Below, piece by piece: positions 53,056-62,488 of a stretch of DNA of 64,000 nucleotides. Source of the stretch: Taudactylus pleione (taxonomy: Eukaryota > Chordata > Amphibia > Anura > Myobatrachidae); assembly GCA_031769625.1 (NCBI GenBank), contig JAUIMM010000698.1:1583501-1647500 (forward strand), given 5' to 3'. Numbering within the stretch: position 1 is the stretch's first letter; each line of letters opens with the position of its first letter. Position numbers and translations under genes: made by a program. The notes beneath the pieces were generated by a model. The model did no database searches, was not told the DNA's origin, and was given only the letters and a program-made list of their open reading frames with translations.

Positions 53056-53251
53056 ATATTAAGTAGGTCTTGTGAATAAGGATGACACCATTAGCATGGA
53101 ATGTGACAATAGAGGTGTGATAGGTCTGTCTTATAGCAGCATGACTATGGATGATTTAGGCACATTTAAATCGAACACCACTTTGTGAGCTTGTGGAGAA
53201 TGGATCTATTGCTGTGGTCCATACAGTAAGTGAGAAGAATCCTGTGCCACA
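53056..53251 (+). pseudogene. Copia RNase H end
   Basis: The frame reads LVNKDDTISMECDNRGVIGL, then EHHFV and VENGSIAVVHTVSEKNP: the RNase H tail just before the terminal motif. The final motif lies across the next insertion (54622). Confidence 0.82.
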
Positions 53252-54621
53252 ACCGGGCACTATGGACAACTCTGCTGAGACCAAGAACCGGGGGGTTAAG
53301 GTAGTAGAGCAGTAGCTGACGGGGGTGACAGTGAAAATGTCTTCCTATTGCGGGCAAACCCAGGTTTGGCTAGACCTGCCCAGAGGCGCGGAGTCTAACC
53401 CACTTGGTGGTCTTCACCAGTGATCCCTCCTGTTGGGATTTGGGTTTTGCCGCACCAAGTGGGCAGGTAGCTGCTCTCTGGACAGGTACCTGGGAGTGGC
53501 AGAAGACAGGAATATAATACTAGAAAATAACACTGAGAATTATTGGAAAATGTAATAACACTGGGAGTTACTAAAAGGTGTTGTAACACTGGAGATTACT
53601 AGCAATGAGACAAAACTGGGATGGCACTGGGAAACACTGGAAATGGAGTGGTACTGGAAATGCTGGAAATTAACCAGATGCAGGCTTGCTCTGGGAGACA
53701 TGGGAGATCCTAAGACTGACTTGCTATAATGAAACACAGAGATGTGGACACAGGAGTGTACTGAGAATTGTTAGAGATCTAATCGCATCAGATCTAATGA
53801 CTGACAGCACGCCCCCTTTGGTTGATGTGCCGGGGGCGTGGCTGCCAGACGGAGGCGTTCCCATGGGAACGCCTACCGTCTGAGCCCGGCCCCACTGACA
53901 TCAGTAATGATGTCAGTGGGAGTGGTTTTGGCTCTGATAGAGCCAAAATCACTCCTGGGCTTGCGGAAGCGAGACCCTACCTCAGGGTCTCGTCGCAAGC
54001 CCGATGGTCGCGATGGTCAAAGACCATCGCGACTATCTTTTTGGCCGCTCGCATATGCTGTGGGTGGTCATCCACAGCTATGCGAGCGGCCAGGGGGCCG
54101 CTCCATTTTCCGGTAGGAGGGCACTGATTCAGAGCGAGCGCTCTGGTCAGAGCGTTCGGCTCTGAATCAGGCCCTATGTGAGAGGTGAACATGTAACTCA
54201 GGAAAATCAGCATGAGAAGGGAAACTCTGAACACTGGTACTCAGTTTAACAGCTGAAACATGTAACGGGGAGAGAGCTGGACAGCACACCTGAATTTAGC
54301 ATGAGAATGGGAACTCAGAATACTGGTAATCAGTTTAACAGCTGAAGCATGTAACAGGGAGAGAGCTGGACAGCACACCTGAATTTAGCATGAGAGCAAA
54401 TACTTATAACTCAGGGAATCAACATGAAATAGCTGAACTGCACACTGGAGAGAGAATCGCTGGAAAACACTGGAAGTGAAAACAATGGGGAGCCTGGACG
54501 CACACACGGAAGCCTTAGCAGACCCCGGGGAGAATACTCAGTCACCACTCACCTCCACTGCCAGCGACTGAATACCTAAGCCCAAGGACGCTGGGGTGGA
54601 GGTGAGTAGCTGCCAATTCCA
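53252..54621. mobile_element. LTR-like insertion in Copia (possible solo LTR)
   Basis: Inserted between the Copia codons for EKNP and ADILTKG. It begins TGTGCCACAACC and ends CCAGGACACA, i.e. TG...CA, with TCC shared at both borders. Without the nested MITE it is about 1 kb, the size of a solo LTR. It has several short tandem duplications (about 96 bp around 54185-54400, with gagagctggacagcacacct twice). No coding sequence. Confidence 0.5.
53797..54174. mobile_element. MITE, GGGCCTGATTCAGA family, short subfamily, left end lost
   Basis: Right end TCTGAATCAGGCCC. The interior matches 24411-24963 (gacagcacgccccctttgg, gatgtcagtgg arms, gatggtcgcgatggtc). The left TIR is missing. Confidence 0.85.
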
Positions 54622-54745
54622 GGACACATCCCGCTGATATTCTCACAAAAGGGATTACTTCACAGTTGCTGGTCTTCTTTCTAGAGAAATGTAAACTCGA
54701 CTATACTTCTAAATGTTGATATGTTATTACTTATTTAACCCTTAT
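54622..54745 (+). pseudogene. Copia pol C-terminus
   Basis: PADILTKGITSQLLVFFLEK is the conserved Copia end of pol. It joins directly to the frame ending at 53251, which proves the intervening 1.37 kb is an insertion. Confidence 0.85.
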
Positions 54746-54807
54746 TCCAGTTCAGGTTGCTGCAAGGAAGTCATTTATGGGGGGGGGGTTTACATGGAGA
54801 GAGCTTG

Positions 54808-54823
54808 CAGCAAGGGGGGGGTA
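54808..54823 (+). promoter_or_regulatory. Copia polypurine tract
   Basis: AGCAAGGGGGGGGTA before TGTTGTATGG. A similar G-run near 54780 may be a second tract. Confidence 0.65.
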
Positions 54824-54824
54824 T

Positions 54825-56021
54825 TGTTGTATGGAGTGCACTACTGCGCTACCTCCATGATGCTCCATTACATTAAGCATTAGTTGTTTACCAAGGTGGC
54901 TGCCTTTAATTAGTCACCGAATGCGTGGCACCATTTTGGCACTTTGTTTTAGCACCACAGAGCTACACAGGCATGTAGTACTCAGCTCTATGGGGACCCT
55001 GCAAAAGCCTGCTATACTCTCCTACATACATGACCGGATGGTCTGCTGTATGCTCTGATCCATCTCCACCAGAGGCGTAACTAGAACTCTGTGGGCCCCA
55101 TAGCAAAATTTGTAATGGGCCCCCCAAGTCAGGTATCCACCACAGTGGTAATGCCTAGTGCTGCGCTAGAGGCGAGTTTACCGTTGACTATCATTTTTAT
55201 GCAATGTACAAACCTTCTACTGCACAAAGCCTATTAAGGCAACCAATGTCGATGGTATGCCTGTACACTGTGTGCTGCTTTACATATGGTAACAGCTATT
55301 ACCGCTGCTGACCGCGGGCCTGGATACCATCATCTGCAGTGAAGACTCATTTCTTGCTGCAGATGGTAGTGTCCCGGCCGGGGGGCAGCAGCGGTAACAG
55401 CCGGGTGTTGTGGGGAGCAGTTTCCGGACCCAGTCGCGTCCACCTTGACTCAATAAAGGACTAATGCGGCTGCGGCCTGCGGGTCAGCAGCGGTAATAGC
55501 CGGAGGGCCCTAGCCCAGGTGGTGTGGAGAGAGCGGTTGCCGTGTTCTTACCCGCCTACGCGCACCGTCTCCTCTCCTTCCTGGACCGTAACTCGCAAGA
55601 TGATGACATCATTGTCATCTCGCGAGTCTTCTAGCGGGCGGCTCACCTCTCACTGTTGGACTCCTTCTCCTGGCCAGGCTTGCCTCCACTCCAGTGCGGT
55701 TTAAACCTCCAGTGGCTGCCGCATAACTACAGAGGGTACAGGGGGCCCACACCAGATTAAATAAACTTTAAATAAAAAAAAAATAAGATTGCTTGCACTC
55801 GGGCCCCCCAGGCCGCGGGCCCCATAGCAACTGCACCCTCTGTAGTTATGCCAATGATCTCCACTACTTGTCTGTTTAACTGTGAGTACAGCTGTACAAA
55901 ACCTGTTCACTGCAATGAACCCAAGCTCCTGGCTAAGTCTATCCGGTTGACCTGTTCCATGTGTCTTCCTCTGGTTCTGTTATACTGTATGGTTGTCTCG
56001 TCATAGTCTGGCATTTGCACC
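54825..56021 (+). repeat. Copia 3' LTR, interrupted by a hAT
   Basis: Begins TGTTGTATGGAGTGC after the polypurine tract. The hAT at 55070-55856 is inside it. The end is uncertain (before the MITE at 56030), and there is no second LTR to compare. Confidence 0.55.
55070..55856. mobile_element. Non-autonomous hAT element with exact 8-bp target duplication
   Basis: CAGAGGCGTAACTAGA ... TGTAGTTATGCCAATG, flanked by ATCTCCAC on both sides (55062-55069, 55857-55864). GC-rich, with repeated GGGCCCC blocks and no transposase. Terminal sequence is related to the 38674-39999 element. Confidence 0.9.
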
Positions 56022-56029
56022 CCTCCCCT

Positions 56030-56441
56030 GGGATGTAGTCAGAATCCCAAATGTCAGGATGCCGACAGTCAGAATACTGGCTTTGGGATCCCTTCTGTCT
56101 TCAGAATACCGGCTCCGGAATCCTGATGGTAAGTATCAGGTTAGGGGCTAGGGTTGGGGCTAGGCACTAGGCGTAGGGTTAGGCTGTGGGACAGGAGGGT
56201 TAACATTAGGCTGCGGGAGGGGAGGGTTAGGGTTAGGCTGTGGGATGGGAGGGTTAACACTAGGCTGCAGGAGGGGAGGGTTAGGCTGCAGGATGGGAGG
56301 GTTAATGTTAGGCTGCGAGAGGGGAGGGTTAGGGTAGGGGTTCTAATACTTTCAGAAATCTGTTGGGATTCTGACTGTCAGGATGCTGCTCTCTGCATTC
56401 TGACCGCCAGCAACCTGACTGCCGGGATACCGTACTCAACT
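56030..56441. mobile_element. MITE with telomere-like interior
   Basis: Left GGGATGTAGTCAGAATCCC, right GGATACCGTACTCAACT. The interior (56142-56340) holds GGTTAGGG-like units in blocks of the form GGCTGCGGGAGGGGAGGGTT. The same family as 46293, 47717 and 56863. The flanks CCTCCCCT / CCTTCCAC are only weakly alike. Confidence 0.7.
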
Positions 56442-56862
56442 CCTTCCACTGACATGATATAATTTCAGTGGCAAATTTTACCTATGGGCTGCAGGGCCCC
56501 CAGTAAAATCCGCCAGCCATCTGTTATCCCTCCCAGGTCCCCTGCAGCTACAAGTGAATTAGCAGCCCTCCGTAATAAAAGCAGAATCACTTCCTTTTGG
56601 AAGCAGTTTCTGCTAATCACACCACACCTCAGGCAGGCAGTCCCAGGGAAAGGTGTTTCCTCCCCCCTGAGACTGCCAGTCTGGACTGTCATTAGCAGAA
56701 AGTGTCATTAGCAGGAACTTTATTCGGCTGCTTCGGGCTGCAGCAGATGCCGTTTTCTATGCATGCACATTTTTTTGCATGCGCATTGAAAAAGGAGGAG
56801 GTAGGAGCTGCCGCTGTATAATTTACAAAATTGGGCATTGTGCTGTACTAAGCTGATCCTTT
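56442..56862. other. Spacer with inverted segments
   Basis: No gene recognised. There are short inverted segments such as ATTAGCAG near 56556 and 56692. Possibly further decayed repeat. Confidence 0.4.
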
Positions 56863-57359
56863 GGGATGCAGTCAAGAAGCCGGCGGTCAAAATGCCGACT
56901 GTCGGCTTCCCGACTGTCAAATCCCGGCATGTCATTATACCTACGCCGGGAGCCCGACACCCGGCATACTGAACGAAGGTAAGCTGGGCGCCGGGTGCGG
57001 ACAGCTGCTTTAGGGGCTCCTGTGGGGACTTAGGGTTAGGCACCCTCCAGGAGGGCTAGGGTTAGGCTAGGAGAAGGGAGGGTTAGGCTCAAGTAATGGT
57101 TAGGCACCCCACCGCCTCCGCCAAAGGTTAGGTTTAGGCTGCGGGAAGGGGGGGTTAGGATTAGGCACTTACGGGGGGAGGTTACGGTTAGGCACTGGGG
57201 GTGAGGTTAGGGTTAGGCATCCCTAAGGGAGGGTTAGGGGGAGGGGAGAGGGTTAGGGATAGTTAGAAAGTTACCTTAGTTGGGATCCAGCTGTTCTGCT
57301 TTCCGGCGTCGGTATAACATCGGCCGGGCTAACATCCGGCGGTATTTCATACCGATTCT
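56863..57359. mobile_element. MITE with telomere-like interior and 8-bp duplication
   Basis: Left GGGATGCAGTCAAGAAGCCG, right CGGCGGTATTTCATACCGAT. Flanked by a perfect 8-bp repeat GATCCTTT (56855-56862, 57360-57367). The centre has GGGTTAGG-type units separated by AGGCACCC-like blocks (57030-57270). Confidence 0.78.
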
Positions 57360-57367
57360 GATCCTTT

Positions 57368-58690
57368 AACCTATTCCTTCTATCCCTTTCCCTCTTTCCT
57401 GCTTTGTCTTGTCCAAAATATACAAGCTTAAATTAAGCCTCATTTATTGTTTTGATACTACTATTATGTATGCCGCCACACTACTTTGTGATAGCTTTAA
57501 TGTCTATCTAATGTCTGCATTCCATCCAGGTTGATCTGACATACTGTAGTATACAGTATGTTCTATATATCTGAATGCTGTACCTAAGCCTCATTGTGCA
57601 CTTTCCTGTATATATTCTTGTATGTTTCATTGTAGATATTATTCACAGACTAAATGTATCTGCATTTCTTATTGTACAGTACATGTTGTATTATTCCATA
57701 TCGATTTAGATGATTAATAGTGAGAAAACATGGATTTGTGTGACATGATGTCTGTTAAGGCGTGCTGGATCAAGATGGAGTCAACATGTCGACACCAAAA
57801 GGTTAACAGGGTCAAAAGGGCGACAGTAAAAATGTAGACAAAGTTAAAATGTCGACAGTCACAATATCGACAACCAAAATGTAGACACAGTTAAAATATC
57901 TACAGTCATAATATACAGTAGACATGCCTATATTTATTACCATAAGTAGTTAAATTGAAGAAAAACAACATGTGTGGTCCCCCCACAAATCCATAACCAG
58001 CCCCATGGCCTCTCAACCTAAATGATGATTACCTTAAAGATGAATTCTATTAAATTGTTCTATTTACAAGTAGCAACCACTATAATGTTGTTCGCTATTA
58101 TTGTTTTTTCTGTAAAGGGTACTTGCTGTGTGCCTAGTTCTACCAAAGTTTTGAGAGCTTTGATATTTCCCACTATTATACCTCCCAACATCTTGGATCC
58201 TAAAGTTGAGAAATTTGCGCGTGCCGAAGGCCTGCGCTACTGAAAAGGGGGTATGGTCTCGTTCCTGCTAGGCCATGCCCATAAAGTATCATACTTTGGG
58301 GGCTTGATCGCACATCACATCTCAATTTTTCACAACACGCTGGATCATACTTGCCTACTTTTGAAAAAGCATTTCAGGGAGATTGTGAAAGCAGCACCTA
58401 CAAGCGCATGTTGAAGTGAACGTGTACTGATATATCTGAGGGGTGTGCCATAAAACTGACTTTCATCCACATATAAACAAGCCCAAAAGCAGTTAGTAAG
58501 ATCTAAGTGTTGATGAAATCACACTAATACTTTTCAGAAAATGCATAGGGATCATTGTAACGTGGGGACCAGATGCTGCGCACAACCTATTTCCTGAACT
58601 CTGTATATTCTAAATATATTCTAAAGTAGTAGAACCCAAAATGATGAGAGGGTACCAACTAAGAAACAAATGTTGCTTTTACTGATAAAA
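57368..58690. other. Intergenic sequence with degenerate short repeats
   Basis: At 57778-57915 a degenerate array of AAAATGTCGACA-like units. A 73-codon frame at 58022-58243 has a hydrophobic start but no recognised family, and its end (GATCCTAAAGTTGAG...) runs into repeat-like sequence. No gene supported. Confidence 0.4.
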
Positions 58691-59448
58691 GTTTCACAAT
58701 AATAGTCACTACAATTGTAATGCAATATAATATGGTGCCTGTAAACCATTGGTTATACACCAACAGAATAAACAAATAAATAAACACAATGGACAATGCT
58801 GCAATATGTCAAAATTATCAGAAGGAAAAGTAAACAAATATAAACAAAAATAAACAAAATATAGACAAATGTAGACAAAATATAAATAGCAAATGTGCCG
58901 ATCTATTTGTGAATAGGCACTGGTACTGGTCTCAACCTTAGATGCCGCCAACTGAATAGTCAATATGATAGAGATGGTTAAAATATAGTGTTTAGTCAGG
59001 GAGATCTAGCGGCGTCCCGCTAGTTCCAAAGGGGTACCTCGGTGGTATGCTGTAAGTCCTGTGGATGTCTGTACGTTGCCCGGGTTATTCTCCGTGTAGT
59101 GTGGGGGAGGCTGGCTGTGGCGAGCGCCGGGGATCACTCTGCGTCACGGGCGCCCTGAGTGCCGAGATAACGGACACTGTCCCTGTTGCCAGGGGGCAGG
59201 TCCGTGCGCGTGCACCAGGTGCCGGACAGGGGAGAGGGGTGCCTACGGTCCTGGCTTGCACAAGCCGGGGGCCGCGGATGACTCTGCACCAGAAGATACT
59301 TACCCGGATGCCAAGCTGCTGGTCCCGGCGGTCTTCGTCGGCGGTGATGGCGCGCTTCTGTTGCTCGCTAGTAGATTCAAGTTCCGGTAGTGGTAAGCTG
59401 AAACAGTTGGACGGCAAATGTGGTACTGGAGACGCTGTTAGATAGGGA
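58691..59448 (-). other. Probable 3' region of the Penelope-like element
   Basis: An A/T-rich part (58770-58890, repeated aaacaaatataaac) and a GC-rich part (59090-59400) open in several frames without domains. Its placement directly downstream of the Penelope coding region, next to the hammerhead-like motif, suggests it belongs to the element's terminal repeat. No second copy is in the window to confirm that. Confidence 0.35.
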
Positions 59449-59461
59449 TTGCAGTGTTCCA

Positions 59462-59498
59462 CCAACGCGTTTCGACCTGTCAGGTCTTCTTCTGGGAG
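59462..59498 (-). ncRNA. Hammerhead-ribozyme-like motif (degenerate)
   Basis: The minus strand reads CAGAAGA, a stem GACCT-GAC-AGGTC, then GAAA and the palindromic ACGCGT. This is the arrangement core C-U-G-A-N-G-A / stem II / GAAA / short stem III of hammerhead ribozymes, except that the U of CUGA is A. Penelope-like elements are known to carry such ribozymes in their terminal repeats. Stem I pairing is poor here, so the copy is probably inactive. Confidence 0.4.
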
Positions 59499-59659
59499 TT
59501 GAATTGTTCTAGTACTGCTGCTTGAGCCTTCAAATACAGCGACAATGTCTGTGATTGGTTCAAATTGTGATTGACAGGAGGGCGGGTCACCTTGGTGATT
59601 ACATCCTCCTGAGCGTGCTATCTATAATGTGTAGCTGATAGGCTGGATAATAAGGTTCC

Positions 59660-60170
59660 ACATACATAGATGAATAGGTATGATATTGCTTGTATAAATG
59701 TATCTACATATATATATATGCAAAGTATACATATATATATATACACACAAATAAACGATAAAATAAAGATAAATAAAAATAAAAATAATAATAAATAAAA
59801 AATTTATTAATTAAATAATTAATGAAGAAAATAAATAAATATAGAAAGAAAATAAATGAAGAAAATAAATAAATAAAGAATAACTAAACCAAAAATACTG
59901 AATAGAGATGAAATTAATAAACGAGTGGAGATATATCCCTAGGTGTCACCTAAGGTGTAATTGATACATAAAGGTGAATAAGCGTTTTCCTTATATTATT
60001 GTCTAACGGGATATAGATAGCTCAAACCTAGACCTCAATAGTATATTATCATATTGTATATTGTGTATATGAGAAAGTGAAGCAAAAAGAAGCCAATACT
60101 TCTGTAATCATATCCGAGTAGGGGGTATATGGGGTATACGGTCTGCATAATGAATGGAATGGAATAGTAA
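59660..60170. repeat. A/T-rich low-complexity sequence
   Basis: Tracts of AAATAAATAAA and TATA repeats between the Penelope stop codon and its GC-rich 3' part. Confidence 0.7.
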
Positions 60171-60171
60171 T

Positions 60172-61767
60172 CTAATTTTTACATATTATGGATATTACCT
60201 CATTGTCACGATTCAGACCTTTAGGATGAAAAGTTTGTAATTTATACATCCATTCTAGTTCCACTCTATTTATGTAGTTATCAAAATTGCCCCCTCTCCA
60301 GTTTGGTTCAACTGTCTGTAATGCTATAAAACTCAAATGTTTTGGATTATTATCATGATGATCATTAAAATGTTTGGATAAATTATGGCTGTCCAATCCC
60401 TTATTTATGTTTCTGACATGTTCCATAATTCTTACTTTCAGGGGTCTAGTAGTTCTGCCCACATATTGTTTCGGACATGTACATTGTAGAAGATAAATGA
60501 CATTCTTATGGTTGCATGTTAATGTTTCCTTGATATTGTATGTATCTCCTGTTGAGCAAGATTCAAATGTCGTAGTTGGTTTAGTGCTTATTGCTCCTGT
60601 GCTTCTGCATCCGGAGCATGAATGGCAATGGAAGAAGCCATTTGATGGTGTACATAAAGTGGTCTGTATTGTTTTTTTAGGCGGAATATGGTTCTTTATC
60701 AATTTAGACCTCAGGTCTGGTGCCTTCCTATATGTTATTTTGGGTTTATTGGGTATTAATCCTGCCTGCATATCATCCTCTTTGAGTATTGCCCAATGTT
60801 TTCTTAGGATCTTTTCTAATTGTCTACTTTGTTGTGAATATTGTGTAATGAATCTGACTTCGTCGTTCGATGTTCCTTCCCGATTTGTGCCTGATACTTT
60901 ATGAGTCAGTAAATCAGCTCTGTCTCTATCTTGTACTGCCTCTAGTGATTGAAGTATTAGGGTTTGTGGGTACTCTTTCTCTTCAAATTGTTTGGTAAGA
61001 TCTTCACTCTGTTTCAGAAAATCTACTTGTCTGGAGCAGTTTCTTTTTAGAAGTAGGAACTGTCCTTTGGGTATGGCTTTAAGCCAGTTTGGATGGTGCC
61101 AGCTTGTTGAAAGAATAAAGCTATTGACATCTACAAGCTTTTTGTGAGTATTGGTGTGTATCTGTCCATCCTGTATGAATATATTGAGATCCAGGAAAAC
61201 GACGTCAGTCTTACTGTAGTTGGCTGTAAAGATTAGATTGCTCGAGTTGTTATTAATTTTGATCAGAAAATTCTTAAGGGTGTTTTCATCACCTCTCCAT
61301 ATGAGAAAAACGTCATCTATATATCTCTTCCAAAGCACGAGGCTTGCCCCAAGCTCTTGAGTATGCCAGATGTTATGCTCCTCCCACCAACTCATAAAGA
61401 GATTGGCGTAGCTTGGGGCAAACCTCGTGCCCATTGCCGTACCAGTAATTTGTAAGTAGAATTTGTTGTCGTACCAGACATAATTGTATTTAAGAATATG
61501 TTCTATGCTTTGTAATATGAATTCGCACTGTATTGGAGGTAATTTGGGATCTTTCTCTAGATGATAACGGATGCTGTTGATCCCCTGTTCATGGTTTATC
61601 ACTGAATATAAAAATGTCACGTCTGTAGTGACTAACCAATAGTCATCATCCCATTGTACGTCCTGTAGTATATTGAGGATATGTGTAGTGTCTTTAAGAT
61701 GTGCTTTTTGTTTGTGAACGTACGGTTGAAGTATGGAATCTAAATATTCTGACAAGTTCGATGTCAA
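60172..61767 (-). CDS. Penelope-like RT core and GIY-YIG endonuclease
   Basis: 531 codons without a stop. RT: LVTTDVTFLYSVINHEQGI (about residues 45-63), ITGTAMGTRFAPSYANLFM (107-125), KRYIDDVFLIW (147-157, catalytic YIDD) and VVFLDLNIFI (189-198). Linker: a CX2CX2C cluster (CHSCSGC, 381-387). GIY-YIG endonuclease: NVIYLLQCTC (422-431), YVGRTTRPLKVRIMEH (435-450), HNLSKHFNDHH and a terminal ELEWMYKLQTFHPKGLN. All catalytic positions appear kept. The start at 61767 is not a true start; the protein continues upstream in the 61785-62462 frame after a one-base slip in a C6 run. Related to the Neptune/Poseidon-type Penelope elements of fish and amphibians. Confidence 0.92.
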   Translation of the reverse strand: MTSNLSEYLDSILQPYVHKQKAHLKDTTHILNILQDVQWDDDYWLVTTDVTFLYSVINHEQGINSIRYHLEKDPKLPPIQCEFILQSIEHILKYNYVWYDNKFYLQITGTAMGTRFAPSYANLFMSWWEEHNIWHTQELGASLVLWKRYIDDVFLIWRGDENTLKNFLIKINNNSSNLIFTANYSKTDVVFLDLNIFIQDGQIHTNTHKKLVDVNSFILSTSWHHPNWLKAIPKGQFLLLKRNCSRQVDFLKQSEDLTKQFEEKEYPQTLILQSLEAVQDRDRADLLTHKVSGTNREGTSNDEVRFITQYSQQSRQLEKILRKHWAILKEDDMQAGLIPNKPKITYRKAPDLRSKLIKNHIPPKKTIQTTLCTPSNGFFHCHSCSGCRSTGAISTKPTTTFESCSTGDTYNIKETLTCNHKNVIYLLQCTCPKQYVGRTTRPLKVRIMEHVRNINKGLDSHNLSKHFNDHHDNNPKHLSFIALQTVEPNWRGGNFDNYINRVELEWMYKLQTFHPKGLNRDNEVISIICKN

Positions 61768-61784
61768 TGATCCTATTCCAGAAA

Positions 61785-62462
61785 TTATGGGTCTTCCTGG
61801 GGGGTTGACTGAATTTTTGGTAAGTAATAAAATACCGGAATGATTGGATGATCTGTTGTTATGAATTTGTGTTCCAATTTTGTCAGGATTCCTGTTGTCA
61901 AGCCTTTTAGTATATGTTGATCTAATTTCTTTTTAAATAATTCTGTGGGATCATGGTCTAATTGTTTGTAAGTTGTTGTATCCCCCAATATCCTAATGGC
62001 TTCCGTGTGATAGTCCTCTTTGTTCAGGATGACTATCCCTCCCCCCTTGTCTGCTGGTTTGATGATAATTGATTTTGTTTCCTGAAGATCTTTTAATGTT
62101 TCACATTCTTTTCTAGTCAAATTACTGGTCCTTGTTGTATTGGTATTCAATCTTGCGATGTCCCTTTCTACCATATGTGTGAATGCTTCTATTTGAGTTC
62201 CTTTCATATGGCATGGGTAGAAGGATGATGCTGGTTTTAAATTTGTATGTCTAAAGGGATCTGTCTCATTATTTGCTAGATTTCGGATTTCCGCTGGTGT
62301 AGTTGACAAAAAGTATTTTTTTAAAGATAACTTACGCACAAATTTGTGTAAATCTAAATATGTGTTAAATTTATTGATGTTGTTGGTGGGGGCAAATTTG
62401 AGTCCTTTGTCCAGTAATTTTAGATGATCATCTGTAAGTGTGGTGGTACTTAAATTGAAGAC
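61785..62462 (-). CDS. Penelope-like RT, N-terminal part
   Basis: The frame opens at about 62462 (VFNLSTTTLTDDHLKLLDKG, the conserved Penelope pre-RT motif) and includes KPADKGGGIVILNKEDY and FYYLPKIQ. It ends at 61785 because of a frameshift in the C6 run at 61799-61804; the next frame begins with PGRPIISGIGSL, the expected continuation. The downstream 60172-61767 segment completes the protein. Confidence 0.85.
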   Translation of the reverse strand, partial: VFNLSTTTLTDDHLKLLDKGLKFAPTNNINKFNTYLDLHKFVRKLSLKKYFLSTTPAEIRNLANNETDPFRHTNLKPASSFYPCHMKGTQIEAFTHMVERDIARLNTNTTRTSNLTRKECETLKDLQETKSIIIKPADKGGGIVILNKEDYHTEAIRILGDTTTYKQLDHDPTELFKKKLDQHILKGLTTGILTKLEHKFITTDHPIIPVFYYLPKIQSTPQEDP

Positions 62463-62488
62463 TCCTCTTCCTCATACCCCTTGTTTAT

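Larger units (their letters stand above)
47989..56021 (+). mobile_element. Ty1/Copia retrotransposon, fragmented by many insertions
   Basis: Copia pol pieces at 47997-48195, 50524-50760, 51265-51679, 52352-52877, 53056-53251 and 54622-54745 appear in order on the plus strand. Then come a G-rich polypurine tract (about 54808-54823) and an LTR beginning TGTTGTATGG at 54825. The pieces are separated by MITEs, a Helitron, an LTR-like insert and a hAT within the LTR. Recognisable motifs run from the pre-RT linker to the ILTKG end of pol. The 5' part (gag, protease, integrase) is not seen. The 3' end of the LTR is uncertain, near 56021. Confidence 0.82.

Noticed and set aside
59065..59465. 126-codon frames on both strands in GC-rich DNA
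   Set aside because: Complementary frames of equal length in GC-rich sequence; likely Penelope terminal repeat.
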